A stretch of 64,000 bases of DNA from Ruminococcaceae bacterium UBA7080 (GCA_002493595.1 DKZG01000011.1:22588-86587), one strand, 5' to 3'. Positions 24,141-33,049 are shown, numbered from the stretch's first letter. Notes: generated from the letters alone by a model not told the origin. Translations and numbers: made by a program.

Positions 24141-26155
24141 TTGATAATATAGATACTTATCTTGACTCGCTGCTTCATTCACAGGTAAGTGTGTCAGGAC
24201 TTGAAGAAGCTTTAAGACTTATTGCCTCTTCGGATGAACTTATGCAAATACTCGATAATCCAAATATATCTGCCGGAGAAAAGAGCAGTGTTGTTGATGA
24301 GCTTTTTTCACCCTCTGTGAGGGAGTTTATAAAAAAGCTTGCTCTTGCGTGCCATGTATCTGATTTATCTGATATAACCGAGGCTTTTATAAAAGAGCTT
24401 GATAAAAAGAATAATATTGCCGATGCTGCAGTATACTGTGTGACTCCGCCTGATGAGGCGCAGCTTGAAGGTATAAAAGAGTTTATCTGCAAAAAAGAAA
24501 ATGCGGCATCTGCAAATGTTAAGATTATTAACGATGAAAGTCTGATTGGCGGATTTATTATAAGCATTGGTAATAAGGAATATGATTTCAGTCTTAAAAC
24601 CAAGCTGAAAAATATAAAAGAAAAGGTTATGAACACCGCCCGCGAAAGCAGTGTTGACAATGAATCCGTAATTGCAACGCTTAGGCGTGATGTTAAAGAT
24701 TTTGAACAGCGAATTGACTGTGATGAAATAGGAACAGTTGTAAAAATAGGTGACAGTATTGCAACCGTACACGGTCTCGACCATGCAATGTACGGTGAGA
24801 TTGTTGTGTTTGAAAACGGCGTAAAAGGCATGGTACAGGATATCAAGAGACATCAGATCGGCATTATTCTTTTTGGCAGTGATGTTGGTATTCACCAGGG
24901 TACAAGAGTAAAACGTACGCATAAAAAGGCCGGTGTGCCGGTAGGCAGCGGCTTTATCGGCAGAATTGTAAATGCTCTTGGTGAGCCGATTGACGGCAAA
25001 GGTGATATTGATGCAGAGAGTTATCGACCGGTTGAGCAGAAGGCTCCGTCGGTAGTTGAGCGAAAAAGTGTGGATACTCCGATGGCTACAGGTATTCTTT
25101 CCATTGATTCAATGTTCCCGATAGGACGAGGTCAAAGAGAGCTGATTATCGGTGACAGGCAGACAGGTAAAACTTCGATAGCTCTTGATACGATTATTAA
25201 CCAGAAGGGCAAAGATGTTATTTGTATTTACAATGCTATCGGTCAAAAAGCATCCAGTGTTGCCAAACTTGTACACACGCTTGAAAAGGCAGGGGCAATG
25301 GATTACACAATTGTTGTTTGCTCAACAGCATCCGATCCGGCATCTCTTCAGTATCTTTCACCCTATTCAGCCACAGCTATGGCTGAGCATTTTATGTATC
25401 AGGGTAAAGATTGCCTTATTGTATATGATGATTTGAGCAAACACGCTGTTGCTTATCGTGCATTATCTCTTTTATTAGAAAGAAGTCCGGGTCGTGAAGC
25501 GTATCCCGGTGATGTATTCTATCTGCACTCACGCCTGCTCGAACGCTCAAGCAAACTCAGCGATGAGTTGGGCGGTGGTTCAATTACCGCTTTGCCTATT
25601 ATTGAAACCCAAGCAGGTGATGTTTCGGCATATATTCCTACAAATGTTATATCCATCACTGACGGTCAGATTTTTCTTGAAAGTGATTTGTTCTTCAGTG
25701 GTATGCGTCCGGCAGTTAATGTCGGATTATCCGTATCCCGTGTGGGAGGTGCGGCGCAGACAAAGGCAATGAAAAAAGCTGCCGGTTCTCTTAGAATCGA
25801 TTTGGCACAGTACAGAGAGATGGAAGTGTTTACCCAGTTTTCTTCTGATCTTGATGAGGAGACAAAGGCGGGTCTTGTTTACGGCAAAGGTCTGATGGAA
25901 TTGCTCAAACAGCCGCTTGGCAGACCGCTTTCGTTGTCTGATATGGTTGTTACGCTTGTTGCAGCCACCGGTAAAAAGTTTGTTGATGTGCCGGTAAATG
26001 AAATAAAAGCATATCAGATGAATATGCTCGATTATATAAAAACGAATTATTCACAAATTATCCGTTCAATTGAAGGGGAGAAAGATTTTGATAATTCCCT
26101 CAGAGAACAGATTTTAAATGCAGCAGATAATTTTAAGAAGGTAAATAATGGCTAA
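24137..26155 (+). CDS. atpHA: ATP synthase delta-alpha fusion protein
   Basis: One 672-residue frame holds two subunits normally made separately. Residues 1 to about 170 are the delta subunit (N-terminal helices and the closing LIGGFIISIGNKEYDFSLKT motif). From about 173 an alpha subunit follows, with DVGTV-like DEIGTVVKIGDSIATVHGL, Walker A GDRQTGKT (K345; K175 in E. coli, so an offset of 170) and SVSRVGGAAQTKAMK. The usual alpha N-terminal helix is shortened and replaced by the linker RESSVDNESVIATLRRDV. No stop lies between the parts. The only ATG near the junction (24627, in KEKVMN) lies within the end of delta and has a poor ribosome site, so separate translation of alpha is unlikely. 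It overlaps atpF by 4 bp and atpG by 8 bp. Confidence 0.92.
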   Translation: MIDNIDTYLDSLLHSQVSVSGLEEALRLIASSDELMQILDNPNISAGEKSSVVDELFSPSVREFIKKLALACHVSDLSDITEAFIKELDKKNNIADAAVYCVTPPDEAQLEGIKEFICKKENAASANVKIINDESLIGGFIISIGNKEYDFSLKTKLKNIKEKVMNTARESSVDNESVIATLRRDVKDFEQRIDCDEIGTVVKIGDSIATVHGLDHAMYGEIVVFENGVKGMVQDIKRHQIGIILFGSDVGIHQGTRVKRTHKKAGVPVGSGFIGRIVNALGEPIDGKGDIDAESYRPVEQKAPSVVERKSVDTPMATGILSIDSMFPIGRGQRELIIGDRQTGKTSIALDTIINQKGKDVICIYNAIGQKASSVAKLVHTLEKAGAMDYTIVVCSTASDPASLQYLSPYSATAMAEHFMYQGKDCLIVYDDLSKHAVAYRALSLLLERSPGREAYPGDVFYLHSRLLERSSKLSDELGGGSITALPIIETQAGDVSAYIPTNVISITDGQIFLESDLFFSGMRPAVNVGLSVSRVGGAAQTKAMKKAAGSLRIDLAQYREMEVFTQFSSDLDEETKAGLVYGKGLMELLKQPLGRPLSLSDMVVTLVAATGKKFVDVPVNEIKAYQMNMLDYIKTNYSQIIRSIEGEKDFDNSLREQILNAADNFKKVNNG

Positions 26156-27032
26156 TTCACGAGAAATTCAGGCCAGAATGAAGTCGATTAAGGATACAAT
26201 GAAAATCACGAATGCAATGTGTATGATATCCTCGTCAAAACTTCAAAAGGCAAGACGTGACCTGAAAAATACAGAGCCTTATTTCTACGAAATTCAGGAG
26301 TCCCTTTCAAAAATTCTTGATTTGTCACCCGATACGGGAAACAGATTTTTTGACAAGCGAGAATTTATTCCTAAAAAAGAACGCAAGCAGGGCTATATTG
26401 TTGTTACTGCCGATAAGGGTATGGCAGGCGCCTATAATCACAATGTGATTAAAATTGCCGAGAAAGAAGCTTTGTCAGATAATAAGAATATGCTTTTTAT
26501 TGTCGGTCAGGTTGGTCGAAGATATTTTGAAAAAAAGAATATTCCCGTTGATACCGATTTTCAGTATACTGCACAAAACCCTAATGTTAACAGAGCAAGG
26601 GCTATCAGTGAAAGAGTTGTTGATTTGTTTTGCAGGGATGAGTTGGATGAGGTGTATATTGTATATACCAGAATGGTGAATTCTGTTACATTTCAAGCTG
26701 AAATACAACAGCTTTTGCCGCTTAAGCGAAAAAAGCTTGTAACAGATAAGGAGAATAATTATCAGCGTTTCTTTTTTGAACCGGATATGGATACCGTGTT
26801 TCAGCATATTGTGCCGAATTATATTGCCGGCTATGTGTATGGTGCTCTTGTTGAATCTTATTGCTCTGAGCATAATGCCCGTATGATGGCCATGCAAACT
26901 GCTACAGATGCAGCTAAAGATATGCTTAAAGAGCTCGGTATCGAATATAACCGTGCGCGTCAGGCCGCCATAACACAGGAAATAACAGAAGTTATTGCCG
27001 GCTCAAAAGCGCAGAAAAACAAAACAGTATAG
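26148..27032 (+). CDS. atpG: ATP synthase F1 subunit gamma
   Basis: This is the central rotor shaft. The N-terminal helix (SREIQARMKSIKDTMKITNAM), the DKGMAGAYN motif and the C-terminal helix ending in RARQAAITQEITEVIAGSKA are typical, and 294 residues is normal. It starts inside the end of the fusion gene. Confidence 0.97.
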   Translation: MANSREIQARMKSIKDTMKITNAMCMISSSKLQKARRDLKNTEPYFYEIQESLSKILDLSPDTGNRFFDKREFIPKKERKQGYIVVTADKGMAGAYNHNVIKIAEKEALSDNKNMLFIVGQVGRRYFEKKNIPVDTDFQYTAQNPNVNRARAISERVVDLFCRDELDEVYIVYTRMVNSVTFQAEIQQLLPLKRKKLVTDKENNYQRFFFEPDMDTVFQHIVPNYIAGYVYGALVESYCSEHNARMMAMQTATDAAKDMLKELGIEYNRARQAAITQEITEVIAGSKAQKNKTV

Positions 27033-27048
27033 GAGGTGTCCTTTGATT

Positions 27049-28437
27049 ATGAATATTGGTAAAATCAAACAGGTTATGGGTCCTGTTGTTGATGTTGAAT
27101 TTGAACATGAATTACCTAAAATTAAGGACGCTCTTGAAGTTCGTGTTGATGGTGACAGACTTGTTATGGAGGTCAGCCAGCATATTGGCAATAACAGTGT
27201 AAGATGTATCATGCTTGCGGCATCCGAAGGGCTTTGCAAGGATATGGACGTTCTCGCAACCGGTGATTCAATTAAGGTTCCTGTAGGTGAAAAAACACTT
27301 GGCAGGCTTTTTAACGTTGTGGGTGACGCAATTGACGGCAAGGGCAGTCTTGACAGTGAAGAGCATTGGGCAATTCACAGAGCGGCACCGTCTTTTGAGC
27401 AACAGGCATCCGAGGTTGAAATACTTGAAACCGGTATTAAGGTTATCGACCTTTTAACACCTTATCAAAAAGGCGGAAAAATCGGTCTTTTCGGTGGTGC
27501 CGGTGTGGGTAAAACCGTACTGATTCAGGAGCTGATTACAAATGTTGCCACACAACACGGCGGCTACTCCATTTTTACCGGTGTAGGTGAGAGAAGCCGT
27601 GAAGGCAATGACCTGTGGAAAGAGATGGGTGAGTCAGGCGTACTGGAAAAGACAGCGCTTGTGTTTGGTCAGATGAATGAACCGCCGGGAGCACGTATGC
27701 GTGTTGCCGAGACGGGACTGACCATGGCAGAATATTTTCGCGATGTGCAAAATCAGGATGTACTGTTGTTTATTGATAATATATTTCGATTTGTTCAGGC
27801 AGGTTCGGAGGTTTCTGCACTTCTCGGCAGAATGCCGTCAGCCGTAGGCTACCAGCCAACACTTGCAACCGATGTCGGTGAGCTTCAGGAGCGTATTGCA
27901 TCTACTAAAAACGGTTCCATTACATCTGTTCAGGCGGTATATGTGCCTGCTGATGATTTGACCGATCCGGCACCGGCTACTACTTTTGCCCATCTTGATG
28001 CCACAACTGTCCTTTCGCGAAAGATTGTTGAAAAGGGTATTTATCCTGCTGTTGACCCATTGGAATCAAATTCGAGAATTCTTGAAGCGGATGTTGTAGG
28101 ACAGGAGCATTATGATGTTGCCCGTAAGGTTCAGGCATATTTGCAGAAATATAAAGAACTTCAGGATATTATTGCCATTCTCGGTATGGAGGAACTTTCG
28201 GATGAAGATAAGCTGACGGTTTACCGTGCAAGAAAGATTGAAAAATTCCTTTCGCAGCCTTTCCATGTAGCTGAAGCGTTTACCGGATTAAAGGGTGTAT
28301 ATGTACCTGTAAAAGAGGCTGTTAAAGGCTTTAAGGCAATTGTTGACGGTGATGTTGATGATATACCCGAAATGGCATTTTTTAATACGGGAACAATTGA
28401 CGATGTTCTCAGAAATGCCGAAAAAATGTCAAAATAA
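27049..28437 (+). CDS. atpD: ATP synthase F1 subunit beta
   Basis: This is the catalytic subunit. The 462-residue product contains Walker A GGAGVGKT, the GERSREGNDLW segment with the catalytic Glu, LLFIDNIFRFVQAGSEVSALLGRMPSA and the DELSEED-like region MEELSDEDKL. ATG 27049 lies 10 nt after AGGAGGTG; TTG 27043 is an alternative giving two more residues. Confidence 0.98.
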   Translation: MNIGKIKQVMGPVVDVEFEHELPKIKDALEVRVDGDRLVMEVSQHIGNNSVRCIMLAASEGLCKDMDVLATGDSIKVPVGEKTLGRLFNVVGDAIDGKGSLDSEEHWAIHRAAPSFEQQASEVEILETGIKVIDLLTPYQKGGKIGLFGGAGVGKTVLIQELITNVATQHGGYSIFTGVGERSREGNDLWKEMGESGVLEKTALVFGQMNEPPGARMRVAETGLTMAEYFRDVQNQDVLLFIDNIFRFVQAGSEVSALLGRMPSAVGYQPTLATDVGELQERIASTKNGSITSVQAVYVPADDLTDPAPATTFAHLDATTVLSRKIVEKGIYPAVDPLESNSRILEADVVGQEHYDVARKVQAYLQKYKELQDIIAILGMEELSDEDKLTVYRARKIEKFLSQPFHVAEAFTGLKGVYVPVKEAVKGFKAIVDGDVDDIPEMAFFNTGTIDDVLRNAEKMSK

Positions 28438-28569
28438 GTGTGGAAAAGTCATACTGAACCGATTTTATTTTGAGTTCATTGAATTCCCCTCATACGCTTT
28501 ATATGGCTACGGTAAGGTGTTAGGAGTTTTTAATATAATATTGTAGCCGGAAGGGTTACGGGAATTAAG
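28438..28569 (+). other. 132-nt gap between atpD and atpC
   Basis: All other atp genes overlap or lie within about 55 nt, but here 132 nt separate beta and epsilon. GGCTAC (28505-28510) can pair with GTAGCC (28543-28548) around an AT-rich loop. No ORF, convincing promoter or terminator is seen. Confidence 0.4.
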
Positions 28570-28983
28570 ATGAAAACCTTTAATCTGAAAATTATAGCAT
28601 CGAACAAGATATTTTTTGACGGTAAGGCACAGTCGCTTATTGTGCCTGATATTGATGGCGGGAGCATGGGCTTTCTTGCCAATCACGAAAACTGTGTAAT
28701 GCCTGTTGAAAACGGTGAGATGAAGATTGTAGATGCAGACGGAAAAAAAATGGAAGCATTTGTAGGCAGCGGTTTTCTTGAATTTCTCGCTAACGAAGCT
28801 ACTCTGGTATGTATTTCTGCAGAGCTTCCGCAGGAGATTGATGAGCGCCGGGCGCAGGAGGCCAAGGAAAGGGCACAGGAGGAGCTTAGAAATAAGCAGT
28901 CTCAGCTTGAATATTTTCATTCACAGGCAAATCTTGCCCGTGCTATGGAAAGACTTAAAATAAAAAATAAGCATGATATATAG
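28570..28983 (+). CDS. atpC: ATP synthase F1 subunit epsilon
   Basis: The subunit regulates the enzyme and links gamma to the c-ring. It has the N-terminal beta sandwich (about 1-85, with GSMGFLANHE) and the C-terminal two-helix domain (about 90-135), in a normal 137 residues. The ribosome site is weak (GGGAA), matching the long gap after atpD. Confidence 0.95.
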   Translation: MKTFNLKIIASNKIFFDGKAQSLIVPDIDGGSMGFLANHENCVMPVENGEMKIVDADGKKMEAFVGSGFLEFLANEATLVCISAELPQEIDERRAQEAKERAQEELRNKQSQLEYFHSQANLARAMERLKIKNKHDI

Positions 28984-29002
28984 AAAGCAGTTTAATATTG
29001 TG

Positions 29003-29036
29003 TGCACCTTTAATTTATTTTAAAGGTGCATTTTTT
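29003..29036 (+). terminator. Terminator of the ATP synthase operon
   Basis: TGCACCTTTAA pairs with TTAAAGGTGCA around a 6-nt loop and is followed by six T residues. Confidence 0.9.
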
Positions 29037-29042
29037 ATTATA

Positions 29043-29071
29043 TTGAAAAATAGTTGATTAATTGCTATAAT
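29043..29071 (+). promoter_or_regulatory. Strong sigma-A promoter giving a leaderless trmN6 mRNA
   Basis: TTGAAA and TATAAT lie 17 bp apart, and TG-C before the -10 box makes an extended -10. The predicted transcription start, 7 nt after the -10 box, coincides with the A of ATG 29078. Confidence 0.75.
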
Positions 29072-29077
29072 ATTGCT

Positions 29078-29809
29078 ATGTACAGATTTGAAAGACTATC
29101 GGATGAAATAAAATTAGCTGTCAGTGACAATCATACTTTTGGAACGGATGCAGTTATACTTTCTCATTTCGCAAAAATCAAGGCAAAAGATAAGGCACTT
29201 GATATGGGAACCGGCTGTGGAATTATTCCGTTTTTGTGGCTGAGAGATAAAAAAATTAATAATGTATCCTGTCTTGATATCCAACAGAATGCTTATGAAC
29301 AGGTCCGCTTTTCGATAAAAGAAAATGCCTTATCAGACAGGATCAGTGCATATAATTGCGATTTGCGTGAGATAGATAAAATCTTTGACGCTGAGCAGTT
29401 TTCGCTTGTTACCATGAATCCGCCGTATAAGCCGGTGGGTACAGGAATTGAGTCAATGACAGAGAGTGCCAAGATTGCACGCCATGAAGTTTGCTGCAAT
29501 ATTGAGGATGCTGTTAAAGCGGCTGTTTATTTGCTTAAATACGGCGGAAGGTTTTGTATGTGTCACAGACCCGAACGTCTTGTAGATACTGTTGAGCTGA
29601 TGCGAAGTTACAAGCTTGAACCTAAGCGGCTTAGATTTGTGCAGGATAGAGAAGGTGAACAGCCGTTTCTGTTTTTGATACAAGGTCAGAAAGGGGCAAA
29701 GCCTTTTCTCAGAGTTGAGCCGCAGTTAATAATTAAAAAGGATAACGGCAGATTTACAAAGGAAATGCTGGAGATTTACGGCTCCTATGCCGATGGTTAT
29801 GATAAATGA
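29078..29809 (+). CDS. trmN6: tRNA1(Val) (adenine-37-N6)-methyltransferase family
   Basis: This SAM-dependent enzyme group (YfiC/YabB) methylates adenine 37 of a tRNA. The 243-residue protein has the SAM motif LDMGTGCGIIPFLW, the acidic end of strand 2 (CLDIQQNA) and the base-binding NPPY in LVTMNPPYKPVG. There is no ribosome site. An upstream in-frame TTG (29054) overlaps the promoter, so ATG 29078 is used, probably on a leaderless message. It overlaps rsmI by 4 bp. The substrate assignment rests on homology only. Confidence 0.85.
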   Translation: MYRFERLSDEIKLAVSDNHTFGTDAVILSHFAKIKAKDKALDMGTGCGIIPFLWLRDKKINNVSCLDIQQNAYEQVRFSIKENALSDRISAYNCDLREIDKIFDAEQFSLVTMNPPYKPVGTGIESMTESAKIARHEVCCNIEDAVKAAVYLLKYGGRFCMCHRPERLVDTVELMRSYKLEPKRLRFVQDREGEQPFLFLIQGQKGAKPFLRVEPQLIIKKDNGRFTKEMLEIYGSYADGYDK

Positions 29810-30633
29810 GTGAAAAAGGAAAACTATTTGTTGTCGGAACGCCGATAGGCAATTTAGGTGATTTATCACCACGTGCAGTTCAGACACTTGAAAGTGTGGA
29901 TTTTATTGCTGCCGAGGATACTCGCGTAACCGTTAAGCTTTTAAATCATTTCGGAATAAAAAAGGAAATGGTTTCCTATTTTGAGCACAATAAAAGAGAA
30001 CGCGGCGAACTGATTTGCAACAGGATTGCACAGGGGGAAAGCTGTGCAGTTGTAACGGATGCCGGTATGCCGGCCATATCCGATCCCGGTCAGGATTTAG
30101 TTGCACTCTGCCACGAGCTTGGTATCGCAGTTGAGTCGGTTCCCGGGCCTACTGCCTTTGCAGCAGCGTTGGCTATTTCAGGTATGGACAGCGGGCGCTT
30201 CACATTTGAAGGCTTTTTGTCTGTGAGCAAAAAATCAAGGCGTGAGCATCTTGATGAAATCAAGGATGAAAAAAGAACGCTTATTTTTTATGAAGCACCG
30301 CATAAACTGTCAAATACACTCGTTGATTTATATAAAACGCTTGGTGACCGAGAGCTTGCAATCGTGCGCGAAATAACAAAGCTGCATGAGCAGGTTATAA
30401 AAACAACACTCAGCGAGGCCTGTAAGCTTTATTGTGACGGCACGCTTAAGGGTGAGTTGGTTTTGATTATTGAGGGTAAAAAATCAGACCTTAAAAGCGA
30501 GATTACATTTGAGCAGGCAGTGGATATGGCAAAGAATTTTGTGCAGGGCGGTATGTCGGTTAACAATGCCGCAAAGGAAACTGCATCGCAGACACCGTTT
30601 AAGAAAGGTGATATATATAAGGCACTTTTATGA
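29806..30633 (+). CDS. rsmI: 16S rRNA 2'-O-ribose C1402 methyltransferase
   Basis: RsmI methylates the ribose of C1402 in the decoding centre. The 275-residue protein has the tetrapyrrole-methylase fold with VVGTPIGNLGDLSPRAVQTL, AAEDTR, VTDAGMPAISDPG and VPGPTAFAAALAISG. The order trmN6-like then rsmI also occurs in Bacillus (yabB, yabC). It overlaps both neighbours by 4 bp. Confidence 0.96.
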   Translation: MSEKGKLFVVGTPIGNLGDLSPRAVQTLESVDFIAAEDTRVTVKLLNHFGIKKEMVSYFEHNKRERGELICNRIAQGESCAVVTDAGMPAISDPGQDLVALCHELGIAVESVPGPTAFAAALAISGMDSGRFTFEGFLSVSKKSRREHLDEIKDEKRTLIFYEAPHKLSNTLVDLYKTLGDRELAIVREITKLHEQVIKTTLSEACKLYCDGTLKGELVLIIEGKKSDLKSEITFEQAVDMAKNFVQGGMSVNNAAKETASQTPFKKGDIYKALL

Positions 30634-31499
30634 TTTGTTCCATTTGTCCCAGGCATTGTAATGCAGACCGAGCAGTGCATGTCGGTTACTGCCGGAGTAA
30701 AGAAGAATTCAAAGTTGCACGGGCAGCGCTTCATTTTTGGGAAGAACCGTGTATAAGCGGTGAAAACGGAAGCGGTACCGTTTTTTTCAGCGGATGTAAT
30801 CTGCGCTGTGTTTATTGCCAAAATTATGAAATAAGCCGTGATAATAAGGGCTTAGATATAACCGATGATAAACTGATTGATATTTTTGAAAATTTGATTA
30901 GTCAGGGTGCACAGAATATTAATCTTGTTAACCCTACTCATTATTGCGAAAGACTTTTGCGTGTTCTTTCTAACTGGAAATCACCTGTGCCGATTGTATA
31001 TAACAGCAGCGGCTATGAGAATGTTGAAATGCTTAAAAGGCTCAGAGGGCTTGTTGATATCTATTTGCCTGATTTAAAATATATCAGACCGGATAAAGCA
31101 CTTCGCTATTCAAAAGCGGAGGATTATTTTGAAAAGGCATCAGCCGCAATACTTGAAATGAGAAAGCAGGTTCACGACAGCTTTGACGATAACGGTGCTA
31201 TGAAAAGCGGCTTGATTGTTCGTCATCTTATATTGCCGCAAAATACAAATTCTTCAATTGAAATTATTGACTGGCTGAAAGAAAATTTGAAGGATACATA
31301 TATATCACTCATGGCACAATATGTTCCCTGCGGCGATTTGTCAAATACACCTGAACTTGCACGAAAGGTGACAGGGAGAGAATATAATAAGGTTATGGAT
31401 TATGCTTTAAGTCAAGGTCTTGAAAAGCTTTTTGTGCAGGAACTTGCTTCGGCAGATGAAAAATTTATACCGTCGTTTGATTTTACCGGTATAATATGA
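30630..31499 (+). CDS. Radical SAM protein, PflA-like (COG1313 type)
   Basis: The 289-residue protein contains the radical SAM cluster motif C-x3-C-x2-C in SGCNLRCVYCQNYEIS. A further cysteine group lies at the N-terminus (CSICPRHC and GYCRS), which could hold a second metal or Fe-S centre. It belongs to the group often annotated as putative pyruvate formate-lyase activating enzyme, but no pyruvate formate-lyase or other glycyl radical enzyme is nearby, so the substrate is unknown. ATGA overlaps the rsmI stop. Confidence 0.85.
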   Translation: MICSICPRHCNADRAVHVGYCRSKEEFKVARAALHFWEEPCISGENGSGTVFFSGCNLRCVYCQNYEISRDNKGLDITDDKLIDIFENLISQGAQNINLVNPTHYCERLLRVLSNWKSPVPIVYNSSGYENVEMLKRLRGLVDIYLPDLKYIRPDKALRYSKAEDYFEKASAAILEMRKQVHDSFDDNGAMKSGLIVRHLILPQNTNSSIEIIDWLKENLKDTYISLMAQYVPCGDLSNTPELARKVTGREYNKVMDYALSQGLEKLFVQELASADEKFIPSFDFTGII

Positions 31500-31505
31500 T
31501 ATTAT
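31477..31505 (+). promoter_or_regulatory. Probable mscL promoter inside the end of the radical SAM gene
   Basis: TTGATT and TATTAT are 17 bp apart, with a predicted start near 31512. No terminator separates the two genes, so the operon upstream may also read through. Confidence 0.45.
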
Positions 31506-31544
31506 ACACTTGTACATTGAGGAAAAATTTGAGGTGAAGTAAAA

Positions 31545-31970
31545 ATGAAAAAATTTTTTAATGAATTTAAAGCGTTTATTGCTAAGGGAAATGTTATGGA
31601 TTTAGCAGTCGGCGTTATTATCGGCGGTGCATTTTCGGGCATAGTTACCTCGTTGACGGATAATATTATCAATCCGCTTATCAATTGCATCGGCGGTGCA
31701 GAGATTCAGGGTAAAATTCATCTTATAGGTGATAATTATATTGATTATGGTTCTTTTATTTCGGCTGTTATTAATTTTGTGATTATGGCATTTATTATTT
31801 TTTGTATTGTCAAGGCAGCCAATAAAGCAATGACAATAGGAAAAAAGAAAGAGGAAAAGGCAAAACCTATGCCAACAACAAAAATATGCCCGTTTTGCAA
31901 AAGTGAAATTCCTGTTGATGCACTTAAGTGCCGTTACTGCGCTTCGGATATTTCCGAGGAAAATAAATAA
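31545..31970 (+). CDS. mscL: Large-conductance mechanosensitive channel with zinc-ribbon tail
   Basis: MscL is a pentameric pore that opens under osmotic down-shock. The N-terminus (EFKAFIAKGNVMDLAVGVII) and two membrane helices (about 18-45 and 70-95) are typical. The usual C-terminal bundle helix is replaced by a four-cysteine zinc ribbon, C115-x2-C118 and C129-x2-C132. Length (141) is normal. GAGGTGA lies upstream of the ATG. The tail might bind zinc and close the cytoplasmic end of the pore; that is inference. Confidence 0.93.
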   Translation: MKKFFNEFKAFIAKGNVMDLAVGVIIGGAFSGIVTSLTDNIINPLINCIGGAEIQGKIHLIGDNYIDYGSFISAVINFVIMAFIIFCIVKAANKAMTIGKKKEEKAKPMPTTKICPFCKSEIPVDALKCRYCASDISEENK

Positions 31971-31994
31971 ATTTACATATAAGGGGTAGTTTTT

Positions 31995-32924
31995 ATGAAG
32001 ACTGAAGAGTATGCTTTCAAATCAGCAACCGGTGCTTGTGAGATTTCCGGATGTAAATACATGCCGGACAGCGGTGAGGTTAAAGCAGTTATAGCAATGC
32101 ATCACGGCATGGCAGAGCACAGGGAAAGATATAAAGCATTTTTTGAGTATCTTACGGCAAATGGTTTTGTTGTATTTATGCACGATATGGCCAATCACGG
32201 AAAATCTAATAAGAATTTTAATGAGTCCGGTTATTTCGGAGAAACAGACGGCTATAAAAACCTCGTTAAGGATTTTAATACTACAGTTGAAAAGGCAAAG
32301 ACACAATATCCTGATAAAAAAATTATTGTAATGGGTCATTCAATGGGTTCTTTTATTGTGCGCTGTTTTACAGCTTGGTATGCGGATGCCGGCTTTGCTG
32401 CTGCAATATATATGGGTACGGGCGGCTCAAATCCGGCTGCGGGAGTCGGGGATGCTGTTTCAAATCTTATCGCCAAAATCAAAGGCAGCAAGTATAAGTC
32501 AAAATTGCTTGATAAGCTTACTTTCGGTACGTACAATAACAAATTTGAGAAAAGAACAGGCTTTGAATGGCTCAGCTCAGACAAGACTGTTGTTGATAAA
32601 TATATGGCCGATAAATACTGCGGTTTTCTGTTTTCTGCCAAAGGTATGAATGACCTTGTTAAGCTTAATATTTGTGCAAACAGCGATGCGTGGTACAGCG
32701 GGGTGCCTAAAGATATTCCGCTTCTGGTAATCAGCGGTTCAATGGATCCGGTAGGCAATTATTCAAAAGGTATTCAGGAGGTTTATGACAAGCTTCGCCA
32801 AACAGGACATTCCAAAGCAGAAATAAAGCTTTTTGAAAATGGCAGACACGAAATTCTCAATGAAATCAATAAACAGGAGGTTTATGATTTTATTAAAAAC
32901 TTCATAGAAAAAGCCATAGCATAA
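31995..32924 (+). CDS. Alpha/beta hydrolase, monoacylglycerol lipase-like
   Basis: The 309-residue protein belongs to the Hydrolase_4/S33 group. It has the oxyanion motif MHHGMAEHRERY, the nucleophile elbow GHSMGS, and likely acid and base residues in SGSMDPVG and NGRHEILNE. There is no signal peptide. Enzymes of this type cleave monoacylglycerols or lysophospholipids; the exact substrate is unknown. It lies 24 nt behind mscL and may share its transcript. Confidence 0.85.
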   Translation: MKTEEYAFKSATGACEISGCKYMPDSGEVKAVIAMHHGMAEHRERYKAFFEYLTANGFVVFMHDMANHGKSNKNFNESGYFGETDGYKNLVKDFNTTVEKAKTQYPDKKIIVMGHSMGSFIVRCFTAWYADAGFAAAIYMGTGGSNPAAGVGDAVSNLIAKIKGSKYKSKLLDKLTFGTYNNKFEKRTGFEWLSSDKTVVDKYMADKYCGFLFSAKGMNDLVKLNICANSDAWYSGVPKDIPLLVISGSMDPVGNYSKGIQEVYDKLRQTGHSKAEIKLFENGRHEILNEINKQEVYDFIKNFIEKAIA

Positions 32925-32933
32925 TTAAAAACC

Positions 32934-32975
32934 AAAGCATATAACTGTGTTTGATGCACAATTATATGCTTTTTA
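32934..32975 (+). terminator. Terminator after the hydrolase gene
   Basis: AAAGCATATAA pairs with TTATATGCTTT, and an inner TGTG/CACA extends the stem; a T-rich run follows. Confidence 0.85.
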
Positions 32976-33013
32976 TTTTGTAGACTTTGTATGTTTTATT
33001 TGATTTTGTAATA

Positions 33014-33022
33014 TGCTATAAT
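33014..33022 (+). promoter_or_regulatory. Extended -10 promoter of the transglutaminase-like gene
   Basis: The box reads TGCTATAAT. No good -35 box is present, which is usual for extended -10 promoters. The start would be near 33029, about 20 nt before the ATG. Confidence 0.55.
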
Positions 33023-33049
33023 ATTAAGTAAGGATTTAGGAGGGATATC

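Noticed and set aside
24600..24680. Separate atpH and atpA genes joined only by a sequencing error
   Set aside because: No ribosome site or good start codon is present at the alpha side, and the frame is continuous with a plausible linker, so a true fusion fits better.
24175..24846. 223-codon minus-strand frame opposite the delta-alpha fusion
   Set aside because: Ser/Ile/Leu-rich antisense shadow of a conserved gene, no ribosome site.
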